DNA of 64,000 nucleotides, taken from contig NOKP01000011.1 in assembly GCA_002682825.1 (NCBI GenBank), positions 682,420 to 746,419 on the forward strand. The letters run 5' to 3'. The notes under the pieces were generated by a model. That model had not been told where the DNA came from. It worked only from the letters and a program-made list of their open reading frames with translations, and did no database searches. The DNA is from Neonectria sp. B-13 (taxonomy: Eukaryota; Ascomycota; Sordariomycetes; Hypocreales; Nectriaceae). The translations under genes and the position numbers were made by a program. Shown piece by piece: positions 21,493-33,960 of the stretch (its first letter is position 1; every line of letters starts with the position of its first letter).

Positions 21493-24400
21493 TTACTCCT
21501 CCTGGTACGAGATCTTTCGCATCTCGCCCAGCCGGTGGCGCGCAGAGGCCAATGAGTTCTCCAATTGGAGGATTTCGACCTGTTGTATTCAGTTAGTCTT
21601 GTCTTCTCTCGCCATCTTGGTCCATGCCCTTTCTGGCAACCGTTATGGCCGCACGACTCCGGCCCTCCAACTGTACGTACCTGCTGCTCCATCTCCCGCA
21701 CCTTGAACTCGTGTGTTCCGAGCTTCGAGTAGTCCACCTGGTCCTCCTCTTGGCTGCGCTCTTTGATCAGGCTCTGCACCTGTCGCACCAAGGACCGGCA
21801 CGCAGCCCCAACGGCTTTGCTGGCCCCCTCCAGGTTCTCTTGGTTCTTGGACATGAAGCCCGCCTTGACTCGGCTTGCCGCCACCAGCTGCGCCGTCGAT
21901 GCGGCTACGTCGTTGGACGCTACGATCAGCTGCTCCGGGCTGTTGCGCCCCGAGATAACCCCGTCTGCCGTTTCGATGAGCGTGTTCGTCGATGACGCAA
22001 CCGCCTTGGCCGCCGAGATGAGTCCTTCCGTCCACCGGTTGTTCTTCTTGTAGAAGGCTGTGCGCGACGACGATCCCTGGCCAGCCTGCACAATCTCCGT
22101 CTGCGTCGACGTCGCCGCCTGGATCAGTCGTGTGATGGCGTTGGTGATGGCCGTCGCCGCGTCCAGGATCGAGTCGTGGACCTTGAGCTCGTACGTTGAG
22201 TAGCCGTCTCGTGGTTTGTTCTTGAGCTTGGCCAGCCGCGCCGCCGCCGCCGCGATGGCATCCGCCGCCTTGCTCAGCTCCGAGTCCACGAGGTCTCCCA
22301 GGTCTCCCTTCTTGTTCATCAGCTTGCCGAAGCCAGGTGCAAAGGCCTCGACGAGCTTGTTGAGCTTGTGAAGGTTTTTGTGCACGTCGTGCATGTAGTT
22401 GATGACCACGTCCGTCTTCCCCAGGGGGTCCATTCCCTCGAGACGGAAGCTCAGGAGCCCGCGGAAGAACTGCACCGTAGACTGCGCCGACTGCCGGGCA
22501 CCGTTCATAAGTGAATCCGTCTTCTTGTCATCCGTGGCCAGACGGCTAAGACCCTTGGTGTTGCTGCACACATCCGCAATCGCTCCTGCAAAGACGTTGA
22601 CGGCCTTGATTACCTCGGCGTGCGTGCTGTTGGGACCGTCGGCAATGAAGTTGTTGAACGCTGTAGCGAACTCCATGGCATTGGCAGTCGCCTTCTCGAT
22701 TTGAGAAAGGACGTACGTCGGCGAGGCGTTCTGGTTTCCAGCTTGCATGGATGAGTCCAACTCGTAGAGTGCGTCGTCGACACGAACAATACCGGATTGG
22801 AGGACCGAGTCGATAATGTCGTTGATCTTGTCCAGGTTAGACATGATAAGGGCGTCAATTTGTCCATCCAGGGCATTGTCCGTCTCGCCCTGGTTCTGTT
22901 GGAGCTCGCTGAGCTCCAGGAGAGTCTGGTCCATGCCCGCTTTGTAGACCTCGAGCTCCTCCTCCTTGTCTCGAAGGAGCTGCTCTAGATCGGAGTCACC
23001 ATCCCGGAGCTTGGACTGAACATCCTCTAGAGCCCGCGTTTTGTTACGTAGGGCCTCTTCGAGGTCGGCCATCTCACGGTTGTACTTGGAGAGCATGGTG
23101 GACAGCTCGTTGCCCTTGCTGCGTTCCAGGTTGTCGGCCCGGTCCATTGCCATACGAAGCTCACGGCGCAGCTTCTCGACCTCGTCCTTGTTGCTGCCGT
23201 TCACGCGGTCCTTGTCATGCAGGGCGCGGTCACGCTCGCGGATCATGTCGGCCAGCTCCAAGTTCTTCGTCTTGATCTCGCGCTCCAGCTTCTCCCGTCG
23301 GTCGATGGCCTCCTGAGCGCTGGCAGCCTTGAGTTGCACCGACTTGAACTTCTGGAGAAGGTCCAAGTGCTCATGTCGTAGCTGCGAGTAGAGCTTGGCC
23401 AGGGCCTCATATTTGGTTCTCCAAGTGTTGACCTGCTCTTGCAGCGCTCGGATCTGGTCGTCCTTGCTCGAGATCTGCTGCCCAAGGCTGTTCTGGATCT
23501 GGGCCAGCTCGCTTTCCAGGCCCTTGACACGCTGGTCAAACTGCTGGAGCATGAGCTGGTCTCGCTCATACTGAGCCCGAGCATTCAGATTCTCTCGCTC
23601 CAGCTCAGCCAGACGGCCCTGAGTCTGCCACTGAGCCTGCTGAGCCAGCAGAGCCTCCTGCTCCCGCTGTTGTTGCTCCATCAAGCTGCGCTGCTGCTCC
23701 TCAAACTCACGTTGTGCTTGAAGCTGTGCCTGCTGCTGCGCCAACAGCGCTTGATTTTGGCGCTCTTCAAGAACGCGTTGCTGCTCTTCGTACTCGCGGT
23801 TCTGCCGATCCAACTCGCCCTTCCAGAATTCGGACATCTCATCGGGTTCCTCGGTCTTGGATTGTTTTGGTGGAGACGGCTGTCGCTCAATTTCCTGCTT
23901 CGGTCGGGCAGGGAGCGCGGGGGCCTCATCGTCTTGGGAGAGGAGATTTGGCGGGTCTTGCGGCAGCTTCGGGATGGTGATGAGGCTGGTGAGGTATCGG
24001 AGGTTTGAGCACTCGTAGTAGAACTTGACGAGGCGGTAGTGCTGAGCGTTGTATCGTTGTCGGAGGGGTTCCAAGGCGTCATCGTCGCCGGTTGCTGGTT
24101 GGTGTTAGTGTTGTTGCTTACAAGAAGCCGGGGGGGTTACTGACTGGAGTGCATCGCACGAAGCATGCTGGTGATGAACTTGTAGATGCCGTAACTCTCC
24201 TGTACCAAGGGTACCAGCGCCGCAATGCGACATTCGTTGTTCCCGACGTTCCGGAAGTGGGAGAAGATGAGTTTCTGGAACTGCTCGATCTTATCCTGCA
24301 GCACCATGAGGTCGGTGATGGTCTCATAGCCCTCGTTGGGATCATTGATGGCCTTCAAGCTCAAGTACTCCTCGTACTCGAAAGTGCCGTTGAATTCGGG

Positions 24401-24916
24401 GTGTTGGTGATGGAAGGAGAGCTTCGCAAGGAGGTAGTAGACGTATTCGCTGATCAGGGGCCCGTAACCGCGCATGCCCTCGCCGGACTGGCCGCGGTTG
24501 AGGCTGTCGATCCAGCCGCGGTTGGCCATTGCCTCCTTCAGGGCGCTTGGGTGGCCTTCTTGGAGAACCTTGTGAACGGTAATGAGGGCTTTAAAGGTCT
24601 GGACTTCGTCGGCGAGGATCGGTTGGCTGTCATGATGGGGTTAGCAGCGGCGGATAGAAAGTTGGTCTGGGAGCTGCTTTAACGTACACCTTGATGCCAG
24701 CCCAGAAGGCGGTCGAGGACCGGTGGTCCCAGGTGTAAACGATGCATGCTCGTACATGCTTGCGCTTGGGGGAGATCTCTTCGTTGCTGGTGGCTTTCTT
24801 GATGTTGATGGCAAGTTCCTGATCGGTCCTAAGAGATGAGGAGGTTAGCATCCGCTGCACCCGGCGCAACTGTGATTCACGAACTTGGTGTGTTCCATGC
24901 CACGCACGGTAGCCAT
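21493..24916 (-). CDS. SLA2: endocytosis adaptor Sla2 (ANTH and talin-like THATCH domains)
   Basis: Five exons (24916-24885, 24828-24688, 24626-24145, 24094-21681, 21579-21493) give 1051 residues. The start reads MATVRGMEHTKTDQELAINI. The ANTH domain (about 1-270) binds PtdIns(4,5)P2: it contains KRKHVRACIVYTWDH and VQPILADEVQTFKAL. A long Gln/Glu-rich coiled coil (about 305-640) follows, matching the clathrin-light-chain binding region. The C-terminal I/LWEQ module (about 680-1045) binds F-actin and includes LVAASRVKAGFMSKNQENLE. The last exon encodes VEILQLENSLASARHRLGEM. Sla2 links clathrin coats to actin at endocytic sites. SLA2 is the standard right-hand neighbour of MAT. Confidence 0.95.
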
Positions 24917-25949
24917 GTTTGCGGTTGGTGGCGGAAGAGCTCCGCGAGACTATCGGCAGGTTGTGTTGAAGGATGGTGTTGCGTGAAGCCAGAAAGATTA
25001 GGCGGAGGGGAGCTATGAGGCGGAACCCCTGGAATCACGAGACGAAGGACGTGGGTCGACAACACCGCCGCGCGAGTAATGACACAGAGACGAGAGGGTT
25101 TACAAAGGGAAAAAAAGCCAGGGGAGAAACAGACTCCCCGCGAATGCGATTTGGTGTTGTGAGCGAGGGCGAGGAGGCGCTGTCGTCGTCAGCAGTGACA
25201 AATCTCAAGACGTTGATGCCTTGCTCGGGCTTGGCTTTGCGAGTGCGACAGCTTTCAGTGGCTGATTCCTACCTAAACAGCGGGAGGCGTCATAAGGGTA
25301 CGTCTGCACCACAGTGGGGTTGGGCAGTGCAGGTCTTGGGTCGGAGTCGGAAGCGAGATTATCCGACCTGCCAAATACGAGAAAGCCTGTAAATGATCGT
25401 GGATGGTGTGGGCAGCGCGAAGTGAGTGAGTGAGCCAGAGGGTCAATACTTCAAACGGAAAACAAAAATCCGGGAAGAAGCTTGGAGATGTGAAGTGGTG
25501 ACATTTTACGAGGGTCTTGGAAGCTGTGAGTAAAGTAGAAGTGGAAATATCTCGGAGTGGTTGTTGCAGTTTAGGTACCCGAAGAAGGCACTGTCACACA
25601 CAGATACAAAGATGCTACTACACCAGTTTAACTCCAAGTCAAGTTGCATTCACATAATTTCGCCGAGGGCTTTCTCAGGCTTTTGATATTGCGTCGTACC
25701 CGACAATTGTTTGGAAGACGGGTAGTCCAGTTGACGCGCCCAAGTCAATGCCTAGTACCCAATAGGCCAGACGCACATCACCAGAGAGATCCATCAAATG
25801 CAAATGAGGCTTCGTTCCCATGGATGTCATTTGGTCTCATTCCCTATGGACATCAAAATGCAAGCCCTTGCCATGCAGAGTTCTTTCCCATCCGGACGCA
25901 ACACCCCAAGCAAAAAGAAGCAAGCACCACACAATCCCGCAGAATCTTT
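24917..25949. other. SLA2 upstream region
   Basis: About 1.0 kb lies between the SLA2 start and the end of RPL21. It contains short open frames without known motifs. I see no RNA gene or repeat. Confidence 0.55.
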
Positions 25950-26629
25950 TTAGATAGTAGTCTCGTAGGGGAGAGGGGTGACGGTCTCAGGGGGGGTGTC
26001 GGTGAGAGAGACAGTGCGGGCCTCGCGGGGAGCGAGGGGCTGGCGCTTGACAGAGACGGTGACACCGTCAGCCTTGGCCTGCTTCTTGGCCGCGGCGTTC
26101 GACTTCACTCGCTTCAGGAAGTCCTCTCGCGATCGGGAGGGCTGGATGTGCTCGATTCGGATGTTGATTCGCTTCTCGAGGTAGCGGTGCTTGACCTTCT
26201 TGTAGATGATGATGCCGACGGCAGCCTTGGCCACGTTGTAGATGACACCAGTCTTGCCGTGGTAGACCTTGTAGGGCATACTGTTGTCCATCGTTAGCAT
26301 GCTTGTCTTTCGCAAATCTCCTGCCGCAAAGTTCGCAATTCGCAAGGTGTTTTGGGGAATCGTCTTACCCCTTCTGGACGGCACCGTTGGTACGGATATC
26401 GACGATGTCGCCGACGCTGGGAATTGGTCAGTTTCGTCGCGCGCAGTCGCAGGTCGTTGCAGAACTCACTGGTACTGCTTAAGGTACGTGTTCAGGGCGA
26501 TCATGCCCTTCTGGCGGAAGTTTCGGCTGAAGGCATACTAGAAACATCATCAGCATGACGGCTCGTCGATTGAATCCGTGTGATTGAACATACGCGGGTG
26601 CCCGCTCTCTTTCCGTAGGAGTGACCCAT
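25950..26629 (-). CDS. RPL21: 60S ribosomal protein L21 (eL21)
   Basis: Four exons (26629-26594, 26537-26470, 26416-26369, 26280-25950) give 160 residues, the family's normal length. The protein begins MGHSYGKRAGTRYAFSRNFR, continues GDIVDIRTNGAVQKGMPYK and VYHGKTGVIYNVAKAAVGI, and ends with the eL21 tail. It is a structural component of the large ribosomal subunit. Introns crowd the 5' end, as is usual for fungal ribosomal protein genes. It is divergent from RPS9 and shares a promoter with it. Confidence 0.96.
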
Positions 26630-27003
26630 CTCGAATCGTGTGCTGGGGACGCGGGAGGGTTGGGATTAGTGGTCGTGGTTTGGCGAAAAAGATGGTGAAG
26701 TCCTTCGCCTTGGTGTTGTGGATTTCGAAGGCGGCTTGTGCTTGTGCGAACGGGCCCTGGGATAATCCGACTTTTTTTCCGCGCCGGGTAGGGCAAGGCC
26801 GAATGTGGGTGGAAAAGAGCCCCGTTAGGGTTCTCGAAAGTAGACGCACGTGATCTTCAAACCGCCAAATTTACCTCCCCACAAGTTGGCGATTTCTCGA
26901 ACTTGTGTGTGAAAGTTCAACTCCCGCCAAACACCCAGGAGCAAGTCAAGTGAGTACCATCGCCGACAACATCCCGCCGCGCATCAATTAACAAGTCTTC
27001 AGG
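26630..27003. promoter_or_regulatory. shared RPL21/RPS9 divergent promoter and RPS9 leader intron
   Basis: A 374-bp region separates the two ribosomal protein start codons. It contains GTTAGGGTT (telobox-like, 26824-26832) and CACGTGA at 26847-26853. A likely 5'-UTR intron of RPS9 runs 26950-27002 (gtgagt...cttcag), ending two bases before the ATG. Confidence 0.6.
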
Positions 27004-27715
27004 ATGCCTCCTCGCGCGTATTCGAAGACCTCTCGTGTCCCCCGCAGACCCTTCGAGGCTGCCCGACTGTCAGTTATCACCGGCCACTGAATATGAGCTT
27101 GTCTCTGTTCAAGTCGATTGTGAATGAAGACTGATACGATAACTTAGTGACTCCGAGTTGAAGCTCGTTGGCGAGTATGGCCTCCGCAACAAGCGTGAGG
27201 TGTGGCGAGTCGGTTTGACTCTGTCCAAGATCCGTCGTGCTGCCCGGTAAGCTTCAAACTCTCGCGCACAAGATATGGGAGGCGGGGTTTCTAACAAGTG
27301 ATACAGTCAGCTTCTGACCCTCGACGAGAAGGACCCCAAGCGTCTCTTCGAAGGCAATGCCCTCATTCGTCGTCTCGTCCGCGTCGGTGTCCTCGACGAG
27401 TCCCGCATGAAGCTCGATTACGTCCTGGCCCTGAAGATCGAGGATTTCCTCGAGCGCCGCCTCCAGACCTGTGTCCACAAGCTCGGTCTTGCCAAGTCCA
27501 TCCACCACGCCCGTGTCCTGATCCGCCAGCGCCACATTCGCGTCGGCAAGCAGATCGTCAACGTTCCTTCTTTCATCGTTCGTCTCGACTCCCAGAAGCA
27601 CATTGACTTCGCCCTTTCTTCGCCCTTCGGTGGCGGCCGCCCCGGCCGTGTCCGCAGAAAGAAGGCCAAGGCCGCTGAAGGTGGTGAGGATGAGGAGGAG
27701 GAGGACGAGGAGTAA
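27004..27715 (+). CDS. RPS9: 40S ribosomal protein S9 (uS4)
   Basis: Exons 27004-27068, 27148-27246 and 27307-27715 give 190 residues. It begins [20 protein letters not shown]. The S4 RNA-binding domain follows: [14 protein letters not shown] [39 protein letters not shown]. The tail is acidic ([12 protein letters not shown]), as in fungal uS4. It is a small-subunit ribosomal protein involved in decoding-site assembly. It is usually found beside L21 near SLA2 in the MAT flank. Confidence 0.96.
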
Positions 27716-28054
27716 ATGTACCAAATTGTGCATTAACAGTTCTCCCTCGTATCTAAGGCAGCTGGGGACGGAATACCACTCATGGGAAGGGGGTTCTCTT
27801 CATAGCTTGCGGCGTTGGCCAGAGGATAAAAATGGAATGATTTCGCCGAACGGTAACGACAAGAAAAAGACTCAGGTTCCTCTCCTCAACTGTGTACATG
27901 AGTTCCCAGGAAATTCCACCATCGTCCAAAATCCCTGCTTGTCTGGTTCACGTGAAGTGCCAAATGCCACAATTATTTCGTGCTGCAATGTATGTCTAGC
28001 TTCCATCACGCAGGAAAATTCTCTTGATTAAATTAATTTACAACAAATCCAGCG

Positions 28055-29443
28055 CTATGAAAGAAGCTCATCTGTGCCCAGCATCTTCGCCATGGGATCA
28101 TTCGTAACCGTCCTTTTCCGCCTGTACTCGTCCATCTCCTCCTCCGTGACCCCGTTCATCATTTCTTCTCGAGTCCGCTTCTTCGCCTTGGCGTCGTCGG
28201 CCTCGTCAATCTGATCTGGTTCCTTGGCTGGCGGCTCTTCATCCTCGGCCTTCTCTGTGATCAGATTCACGCCACTGCGTTGCCTCTCAGCAGCCTCCCA
28301 AGCCTCCTTGCCATCATCACCAGTGCAGTAGCTGTTTTTCACAAACGAGTGACAGCACGAGTAGCCCCATTTGAAGTTGGTCCACCAGCTTCCCCAGGTG
28401 GAGGTATGGTTGTTGATGTACACGTCCTCGGCGTACTTTGACTTGGCTTCCTTTCGTGGTGCTCCCTTGATCAAGCCAGCCTCGTCGTATTCCACAAAGG
28501 TCTCGGACTCGGTCACGGTCATGTTGCGAAGAGCAGCTGGCATTGACTTTTGTTCATCCGACCCGTACTTGTCCAGCAGAAGTTTCTCCTTTTCCACGCG
28601 TTTCGCCTCCGCCTCCTCTCTCTCCTTCTTCCGGTAAAACTCTCCCGCTGTGGGGTTGGCTTGGAGATGCTGGCTAGTATCGCCGCTCTTCTCTTGCGCC
28701 TCCCAGGCATACCGCTGGGCGTGCTCAAAGTCGCCAGCCTCTCCGGAACCACGCATGAATCCATCCTCAGCGAACAGCTCGGCGGCCTTGTCTGCTGTAG
28801 CGCCGCTGTTGACTAAAGTCCTCGTCTTTGGGTCGTATTTTGCGGACTCCAGGTCGAGGTTCACCAGGTATTTGGCGGTGTCTTCTCGGATTCTCAGTTG
28901 TCGCGTTGCCGTGCTCTGGTGCTTGCTCATGTCGTTCTCCTCGGCGTACTTGTCGCCATCGTCGTTCTCGTCATCACTCCCGGCGGCGATCTGTGTCTGC
29001 TTTCGCAGGTCTTCCATCTGATTGTACTCATCCACCACGTTGCGATACTCCTTGGCATCGTACCCGTTCCAGCGATCGCGCTTCGCGTCCCATCCCATCT
29101 TGACTTCTTGGATCACCTCGTCGGCCTGGATATCCCTCCCCGTCCATTTGGCGCCCTTGGCTCTGGGTCGACTCAAGCAGTCCTTTGCCTTGTGTGTGAT
29201 CGCACCGCAGTTCTCGCACGCGCCTTTTCGGTATTTGGTGGCGGCAGGGCCGGCTTTTCTGCCGCGGTCGTACCATTGCGACTTCTCATCCTTGTCCTCT
29301 CGACGCTGATGCCTGAGGTAGTCGGTGTCGTCGCCTTCCTCGCCAGCGTAGAACGGTCGTTTACTGATGAAGGACGGAATGTAGATGTTCTCCTCCTTGG
29401 ACGCCGCACCTGCGCCAGAGGGGGGTGGTTTCGGAGGCGGCAT
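28055..29443 (-). CDS. SLU7: pre-mRNA splicing factor Slu7
   Basis: A single exon encodes 462 residues. The zinc knuckle [14 protein letters not shown] sits at residues 76-89 (Cys76, Cys79, His84, Cys89), followed by [15 protein letters not shown]. The conserved core includes [33 protein letters not shown] and the C-terminal HTSTWGSWW followed by [15 protein letters not shown]. Slu7 acts in the second catalytic step of splicing, helping select the 3' splice site. In the related-species order I recall, SLU7 is followed by REV3. Here 26 kb separates them, and REV3 is divergent. Confidence 0.95.
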   Translation of the reverse strand: MPPPKPPPSGAGAASKEENIYIPSFISKRPFYAGEEGDDTDYLRHQRREDKDEKSQWYDRGRKAGPAATKYRKGACENCGAITHKAKDCLSRPRAKGAKWTGRDIQADEVIQEVKMGWDAKRDRWNGYDAKEYRNVVDEYNQMEDLRKQTQIAAGSDDENDDGDKYAEENDMSKHQSTATRQLRIREDTAKYLVNLDLESAKYDPKTRTLVNSGATADKAAELFAEDGFMRGSGEAGDFEHAQRYAWEAQEKSGDTSQHLQANPTAGEFYRKKEREEAEAKRVEKEKLLLDKYGSDEQKSMPAALRNMTVTESETFVEYDEAGLIKGAPRKEAKSKYAEDVYINNHTSTWGSWWTNFKWGYSCCHSFVKNSYCTGDDGKEAWEAAERQRSGVNLITEKAEDEEPPAKEPDQIDEADDAKAKKRTREEMMNGVTEEEMDEYRRKRTVTNDPMAKMLGTDELLS

Positions 29444-29615
29444 GATGGATGGTAGTTGCGCTGAGGCGATGTGGCACGGGTCGTCGGTTTTGGGGGGGCT
29501 GGAGGAGTGGAACGAGCAGGTAACGATGCTCTGCGAAATAGTATTTCAGCACAGACGCGCAAGTTGAAAGAGGCGCGGATTGCAGTAAGTAATGAGCTAT
29601 TGTCTTCAACCTTGA

Positions 29616-29714
29616 GATCGCGAAACCTAAGGGTTGAAGGCGCTAAAGTTTCTCGATAAGCTAGCTTATCTCCACGTGATTGCAAAACTGGAGTCGTTAG
29701 CCAGGGTGTTATGA
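29616..29714. repeat. island border repeat, left copy (palindrome plus CACGTG)
   Basis: The copy contains the perfect palindrome GATAAGCTAGCTTATC at 29655-29670 and CACGTG at 29673-29678. It matches the right copy at 55836-55929 in the same orientation. Over the 47 bases starting AAGGCGC I count about 38 identical positions, and most differences are C/T or G/A changes with this copy carrying the T or A. It lies about 210 bp upstream of the SLU7 start. Confidence 0.75.
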
Positions 29715-29727
29715 GGTTATAAGTCAT

Positions 29728-31742
29728 TCAGCATGAATTAACCTCTGATATGAATTTTCAGGCATAACAAATATTTTTGAAGAAGAAAAAAATGTCCAAT
29801 CTCCAACAACGACATCCTCACTGAAACTTATCATGCGAGCTGCCTGAGTAGCCGCGTCCTGACAGACTTGTGTCCAAAGGCCAATGGAGCGCTCAGCTGG
29901 ACCCTACTTACCCTACACCATCACTGCGAATACCGGCGGCGACCGACCACGGAACAGGCAAATTTCAGCCATGTTTACGGTCGCTCAGCGCGGTTTCTAG
30001 CCCCTACTTACCGTGCTGTGGTCCCTTTGCGACACCGATCAGCAAGACTCGCCCGAGGTCAGCATCGGACCTTACATAAAGGTAGTTGGATTTCGAGTAC
30101 TGACTAGGAAATCGCGTACCACACCCATACGTTACAATCGTCCTTACTTACGATCCCTACAATGAGTATGCCCCCCCACAAGCCACGCCTACTCCACAAT
30201 ACCCGCCACGGATTCGATTTGTCCCCAATCCCCGGTGGGTGGGAGCTCGTTTCCAGGACATACTGCTTTAACTGGTGCCCCGGGATCGAGATACCAATCA
30301 CGGGCATGGGACTGAGGGTATTCCTACTCAAGCCGATGATATCTTCAGCCTTGATTCCGTGTTCTGCTTATCATACATGGCCAGGAGCCTCATAGCAATC
30401 TTGATGAAGACGAGATGGGGCGTCGTTTCGAGAACTTGGACTTTCCAGCATCTCACCACCTGGGCTGTGGTACTCTCATTCAAATTGCTAAAGCTTTAGT
30501 TCGCGCTGGACAGATTAATCGTGTGTGGAACCATTCGTGTGAGACACAAGTGGTCTTGTATCTCCGGTGACCAATAAGCAACCAAACCGTATCAAACAGC
30601 TTTTCTCATCTGCCGACAGGCTTCCGGTCACTCTTCCGAAAACAAAAAGACTGTAAATGCCGAGAAAAAGCAACTAACTTTGTCTCTCGCAATCATGCAT
30701 CGTGGTGGTGGGGCGGGGACAGCTCGCTTGTTGTGTCAAATCGTGTGCGTGAATTTCCGCCCGATGCTGTGGCGGGATGGAATAAAGTGCAAGTCGAGGC
30801 ATCACCGGCGGCCCCAAACGCTAGTGAATTTCGCATGCAGTGATCTTCATATCCCGCCAATCCCTAAAAGCTACCTAAGGTCATGTATCAACCCGACAGG
30901 GATGATGAGGCGATTCGGGAGCACATGCCTTAGCTCACTACTAGGGGCTCCTGTCCAGACTCTCGGAAACAGTCAAAATTGTTGTGAAAACAGAGCCGGT
31001 CTCGAAATGGTGCAGTATGGGTGGGAGCCGGCCAAGGATCGAACGGCGAAGAACAGGCCCTTGGGGAAGCAAGCTGATGAAGGTGGTATGGCCGGAAACG
31101 TACACATAATGCTGTATTATTCTCACTCACTGTCTGCATAGTCGATAGTTCTGACAGATCCGATGGAACGAAAGGTTTCCGTGTCGAAGTTGTAAGATCC
31201 TGGGATCAGTGAGGGCTATGGAGATGGAGGAGAATGTTGTCCCGGTCGGGTTCATCATGGACATCAGATGCCATACCCGAAGTCGCGGTGGAATCCCGAG
31301 CATCCACTTGGTCGCTCCAGTATGAGTACCGGACGTATAAGAGGCTCGAGGGCTGCGGTCGGTGGGATTCTGAGACACTTCCTGCGAGAACCTCAGGCCA
31401 ATGATGCTGTTAGATGGGGTTCTCTGCGTTTACTATTTGAACTAGCATCTTCTGCATGAATCCTTGTCCTGGTTCTACCTGGACTTAATCTGGAGTATTC
31501 ATTTAACAGCTGTGGGCGGAAGTTCACGCTCAAGACTGTTGTCACGGTGGGAAAGCAGATGGTATGTGACCGACCACTACAGCACGACGCTTGGACTCGT
31601 TCAGACAGAAGAAAAGCCTATTACATGGCTGAAGTACATTTAGTTGCATATAAATCCTGGGCCTGATAGCCCTGCCTTGAACACACTGCATAGTACATTG
31701 GGGAACTAGCGGAGCCAACCAATCTCAAGAGTCACCCGGCTC
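29728..31742. other. gene-free stretch at the left end of the island
   Basis: Two kilobases contain no gene I can support. Several open frames of 70-150 codons (for example 30680-31141, plus) lack recognisable motifs and overlap frames on the other strand. Confidence 0.5.
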
Positions 31743-32485
31743 TTACTGAGTCACTTCATCGAGTGACCTCGGTCCATTGTTCCACTGCTTGTCCTTTCCA
31801 ACCTCTTCGACAGGGCTCCAGTAACACGGAACGCCCGCTATGATGCATCTGCGGCAAGGTCCATCGAGGAGACCATGGGGGCGAATGCAGCGTGTCTTCC
31901 TGCACCTGCACAAGTCGCAAGCATTGGCGAAGGCACGCGCTCGCCGCTGCACCCGGGGTACTCGAAACCGCTCACGACGACCCTGCGGTTCGTCTTGAAG
32001 GTCCGGGGTCAGTTCTGGGGTAGGCTCTGGGGTAGGCTCTGGGGTACTCTCTGGGGTAGGCTCTGGGGTAGGCTCTGGGGTACGCTCGGGGGTGCTGAGC
32101 GTGGCCTGCTGGCGCCGGGACAGTTCACGTTCCAGCTCCTGCAAGCGGCGCACTGCGGTCGCAGTGTTCGCAGAGTCCGTCTCAAAGGCTTCATCTTCAC
32201 AGTCGTAGATGGCGTAGCTCTCAATAGGCCTCGTGTGAACCCCAGCCTGTGCCTGCGCTACAAACCAGTCGCTGAGTTCCATCCGCGTGGGCACGTCAGG
32301 ATTGTCCGCTGGTATGGTCAGTCCGAAATCTCAACGAAGGAGACAGAGACGCATGACTTACCTCTTTCCAAGAGGGCATTGGCCAACTCCCAGTCTTCTG
32401 TCGTCGCCAATGGGTGGGTGCGAAGCCTACCCACGTCGGGGAGGTGGAGGTAAAGAATGTGGAAGGGCAACGATTCGGTTGACAT
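31743..32485 (-). CDS. Zn2Cys6 protein with C-terminal zinc cluster and Pro-Thr-Pro-Glu repeats
   Basis: Two exons (32485-32362, 32308-31743) give 229 residues. The N-terminus starts MSTESLPFHILYLHLPDV and continues helical. Residues around 100-135 contain tandem PTPE/STPE repeats, encoded by GGGGTAGGCTCT-type DNA repeats at about 32018-32090. The zinc cluster ACDLCRCRKTRC ... GPCRRC ... GVPC lies near the C-terminus with the six cysteines correctly spaced (C-x2-C-x6-C-x10-C-x2-C-x6-C). Most fungal Zn2Cys6 regulators have the cluster at the N-terminus followed by a large regulatory domain. This protein lacks that domain, so its role as a regulator is inference. Confidence 0.75.
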
Positions 32486-33960
32486 TGTTGAGTTTCAGTC
32501 TCGGAGTGCTGAGACTTTCCAGTGCGAGATTGTATGAAGAAGCTGTGAGAATGCAAGATGAAAGATGGAAGATGGTTGCGGGGTTGTTTCGATGGGGGTC
32601 AGCACTTTATAAATACAGGCTGGTTGGGTGTTGACCTATTTCTTGCAGCTCTAATTGGTAGCCTGTTCTTAAACAAAGGAAGTTCAGCGTCGTCATTGGC
32701 CGCGATGAGACATCCCCCAGCACTGTGACATGTCATTACTACGGCACTCTCTGGGATGAGAAGCAGGGCGGGCATGATGGGGGGAATCGAAGATCTGGCA
32801 GCCCGGCAGTTGCAGTCTGCTGGGACGCGCCAGAAGTCACATTAGCAAGCATGCCGGCTTCCTTGTTGGAAGATTGCCTGACTGTGAGGCCGAGACAATT
32901 AGAGTGATGGCGGTCAAAATCGGTTGGATGGATCGACCTGCGTCGTTGGACTGTACTGATAGAACGACACGAGGTGGATGAAGAGGCGAGCGTGCCGACA
33001 GACCAAAGTCGTAACAAACAGGATCAGACCCCGGTCGCGTGAGAAATTAGAGAGCCGGAGTGCGTCAAACAAGTGGCAACCACAAGCAGGCTCCGCGCCT
33101 TGATCGACGGGCTTCGTCCTTCACTTGCCTCTGTACACAATGGCAGAAGAGCACAAACCAGTCGTTCTCTGCCATTTGCAATTCAGGCACCTGAGTTCAA
33201 ATCATGTCCCTGTCGCTTGTCATCTAGTAAGCCTAACCGGAGCTAGAGCTAGGGTAGTTATAAGACCATCAGGCTAATGTGCATATGCCAGGGCGTTGCA
33301 GGAAGGCAGACAAGGCAACTAGATCCCACCTCAAACCGCAGTTCTGGCGGCGAGCGACACAGACGTTTGTCCCTGTAGATTCTCAACTTACCTCCGGCTT
33401 GGTTCGTCGTGGAACGACCATAGCTCATGTCTATCCGTTCTGAATACAGACTAATGCCTCGCACCATCTAGGAGGGTCGGGTCCAGATCCGCGCCATCGG
33501 CTCTTGCGGGCGCCCTTCCACCTGGTCGTAGCGTGAAAGGGCAGGACGAGATATTCAGGTATGGGACTATTTCTGCCAAAAAGGAACTGAAGCCAGGGAA
33601 CCTGCCACCTGTCAATACTCATGTAACCTCATGTTGGACGACGTCGCGCCTGTTCTGGCTCAGGCAGAGGAATACTCACAGTTTTCCTGCCTTCTCGTGG
33701 CGTCGCTGCAAAGCTCCATTGATGGCCCTGAGTGATAATGGCGGGTATTATACCAAGCTCGTCGCGCGCAGTTTTCGCGTCGTCCAGGCCTCCAGCTCTT
33801 ACCATCAGATTCGAGGTAGTTCCACCGAGTGGCTTGCTATGTGCCTATGTAGAGCGGCGTTGTCTCTGCTATCGCTTGATATCTTAGTATTTAAGTTGCA
33901 TCGGCTCAGCTGAACGATCGAGATAGTATGTGTGGTTCAAGAATAGCATGGTAAGTACTA
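32486..33960. other. gene-free stretch
   Basis: About 1.5 kb has no recognisable gene. Open frames at 33258-33622 (minus) and 33533-33913 (plus) overlap and show no family motif. Confidence 0.5.

Noticed and set aside
28898..29455. 185-residue plus-strand ORF
   Set aside because: It is antisense to SLU7 and has no family motif.
29173..29727. 184-residue minus-strand ORF overlapping SLU7 and the left border repeat
   Set aside because: Its second half overlaps SLU7 in another frame, and its first part only translates the repeat.
30680..31141. 153-residue plus-strand ORF
   Set aside because: It has no domain, signal peptide or intron logic, and other frames overlap it.
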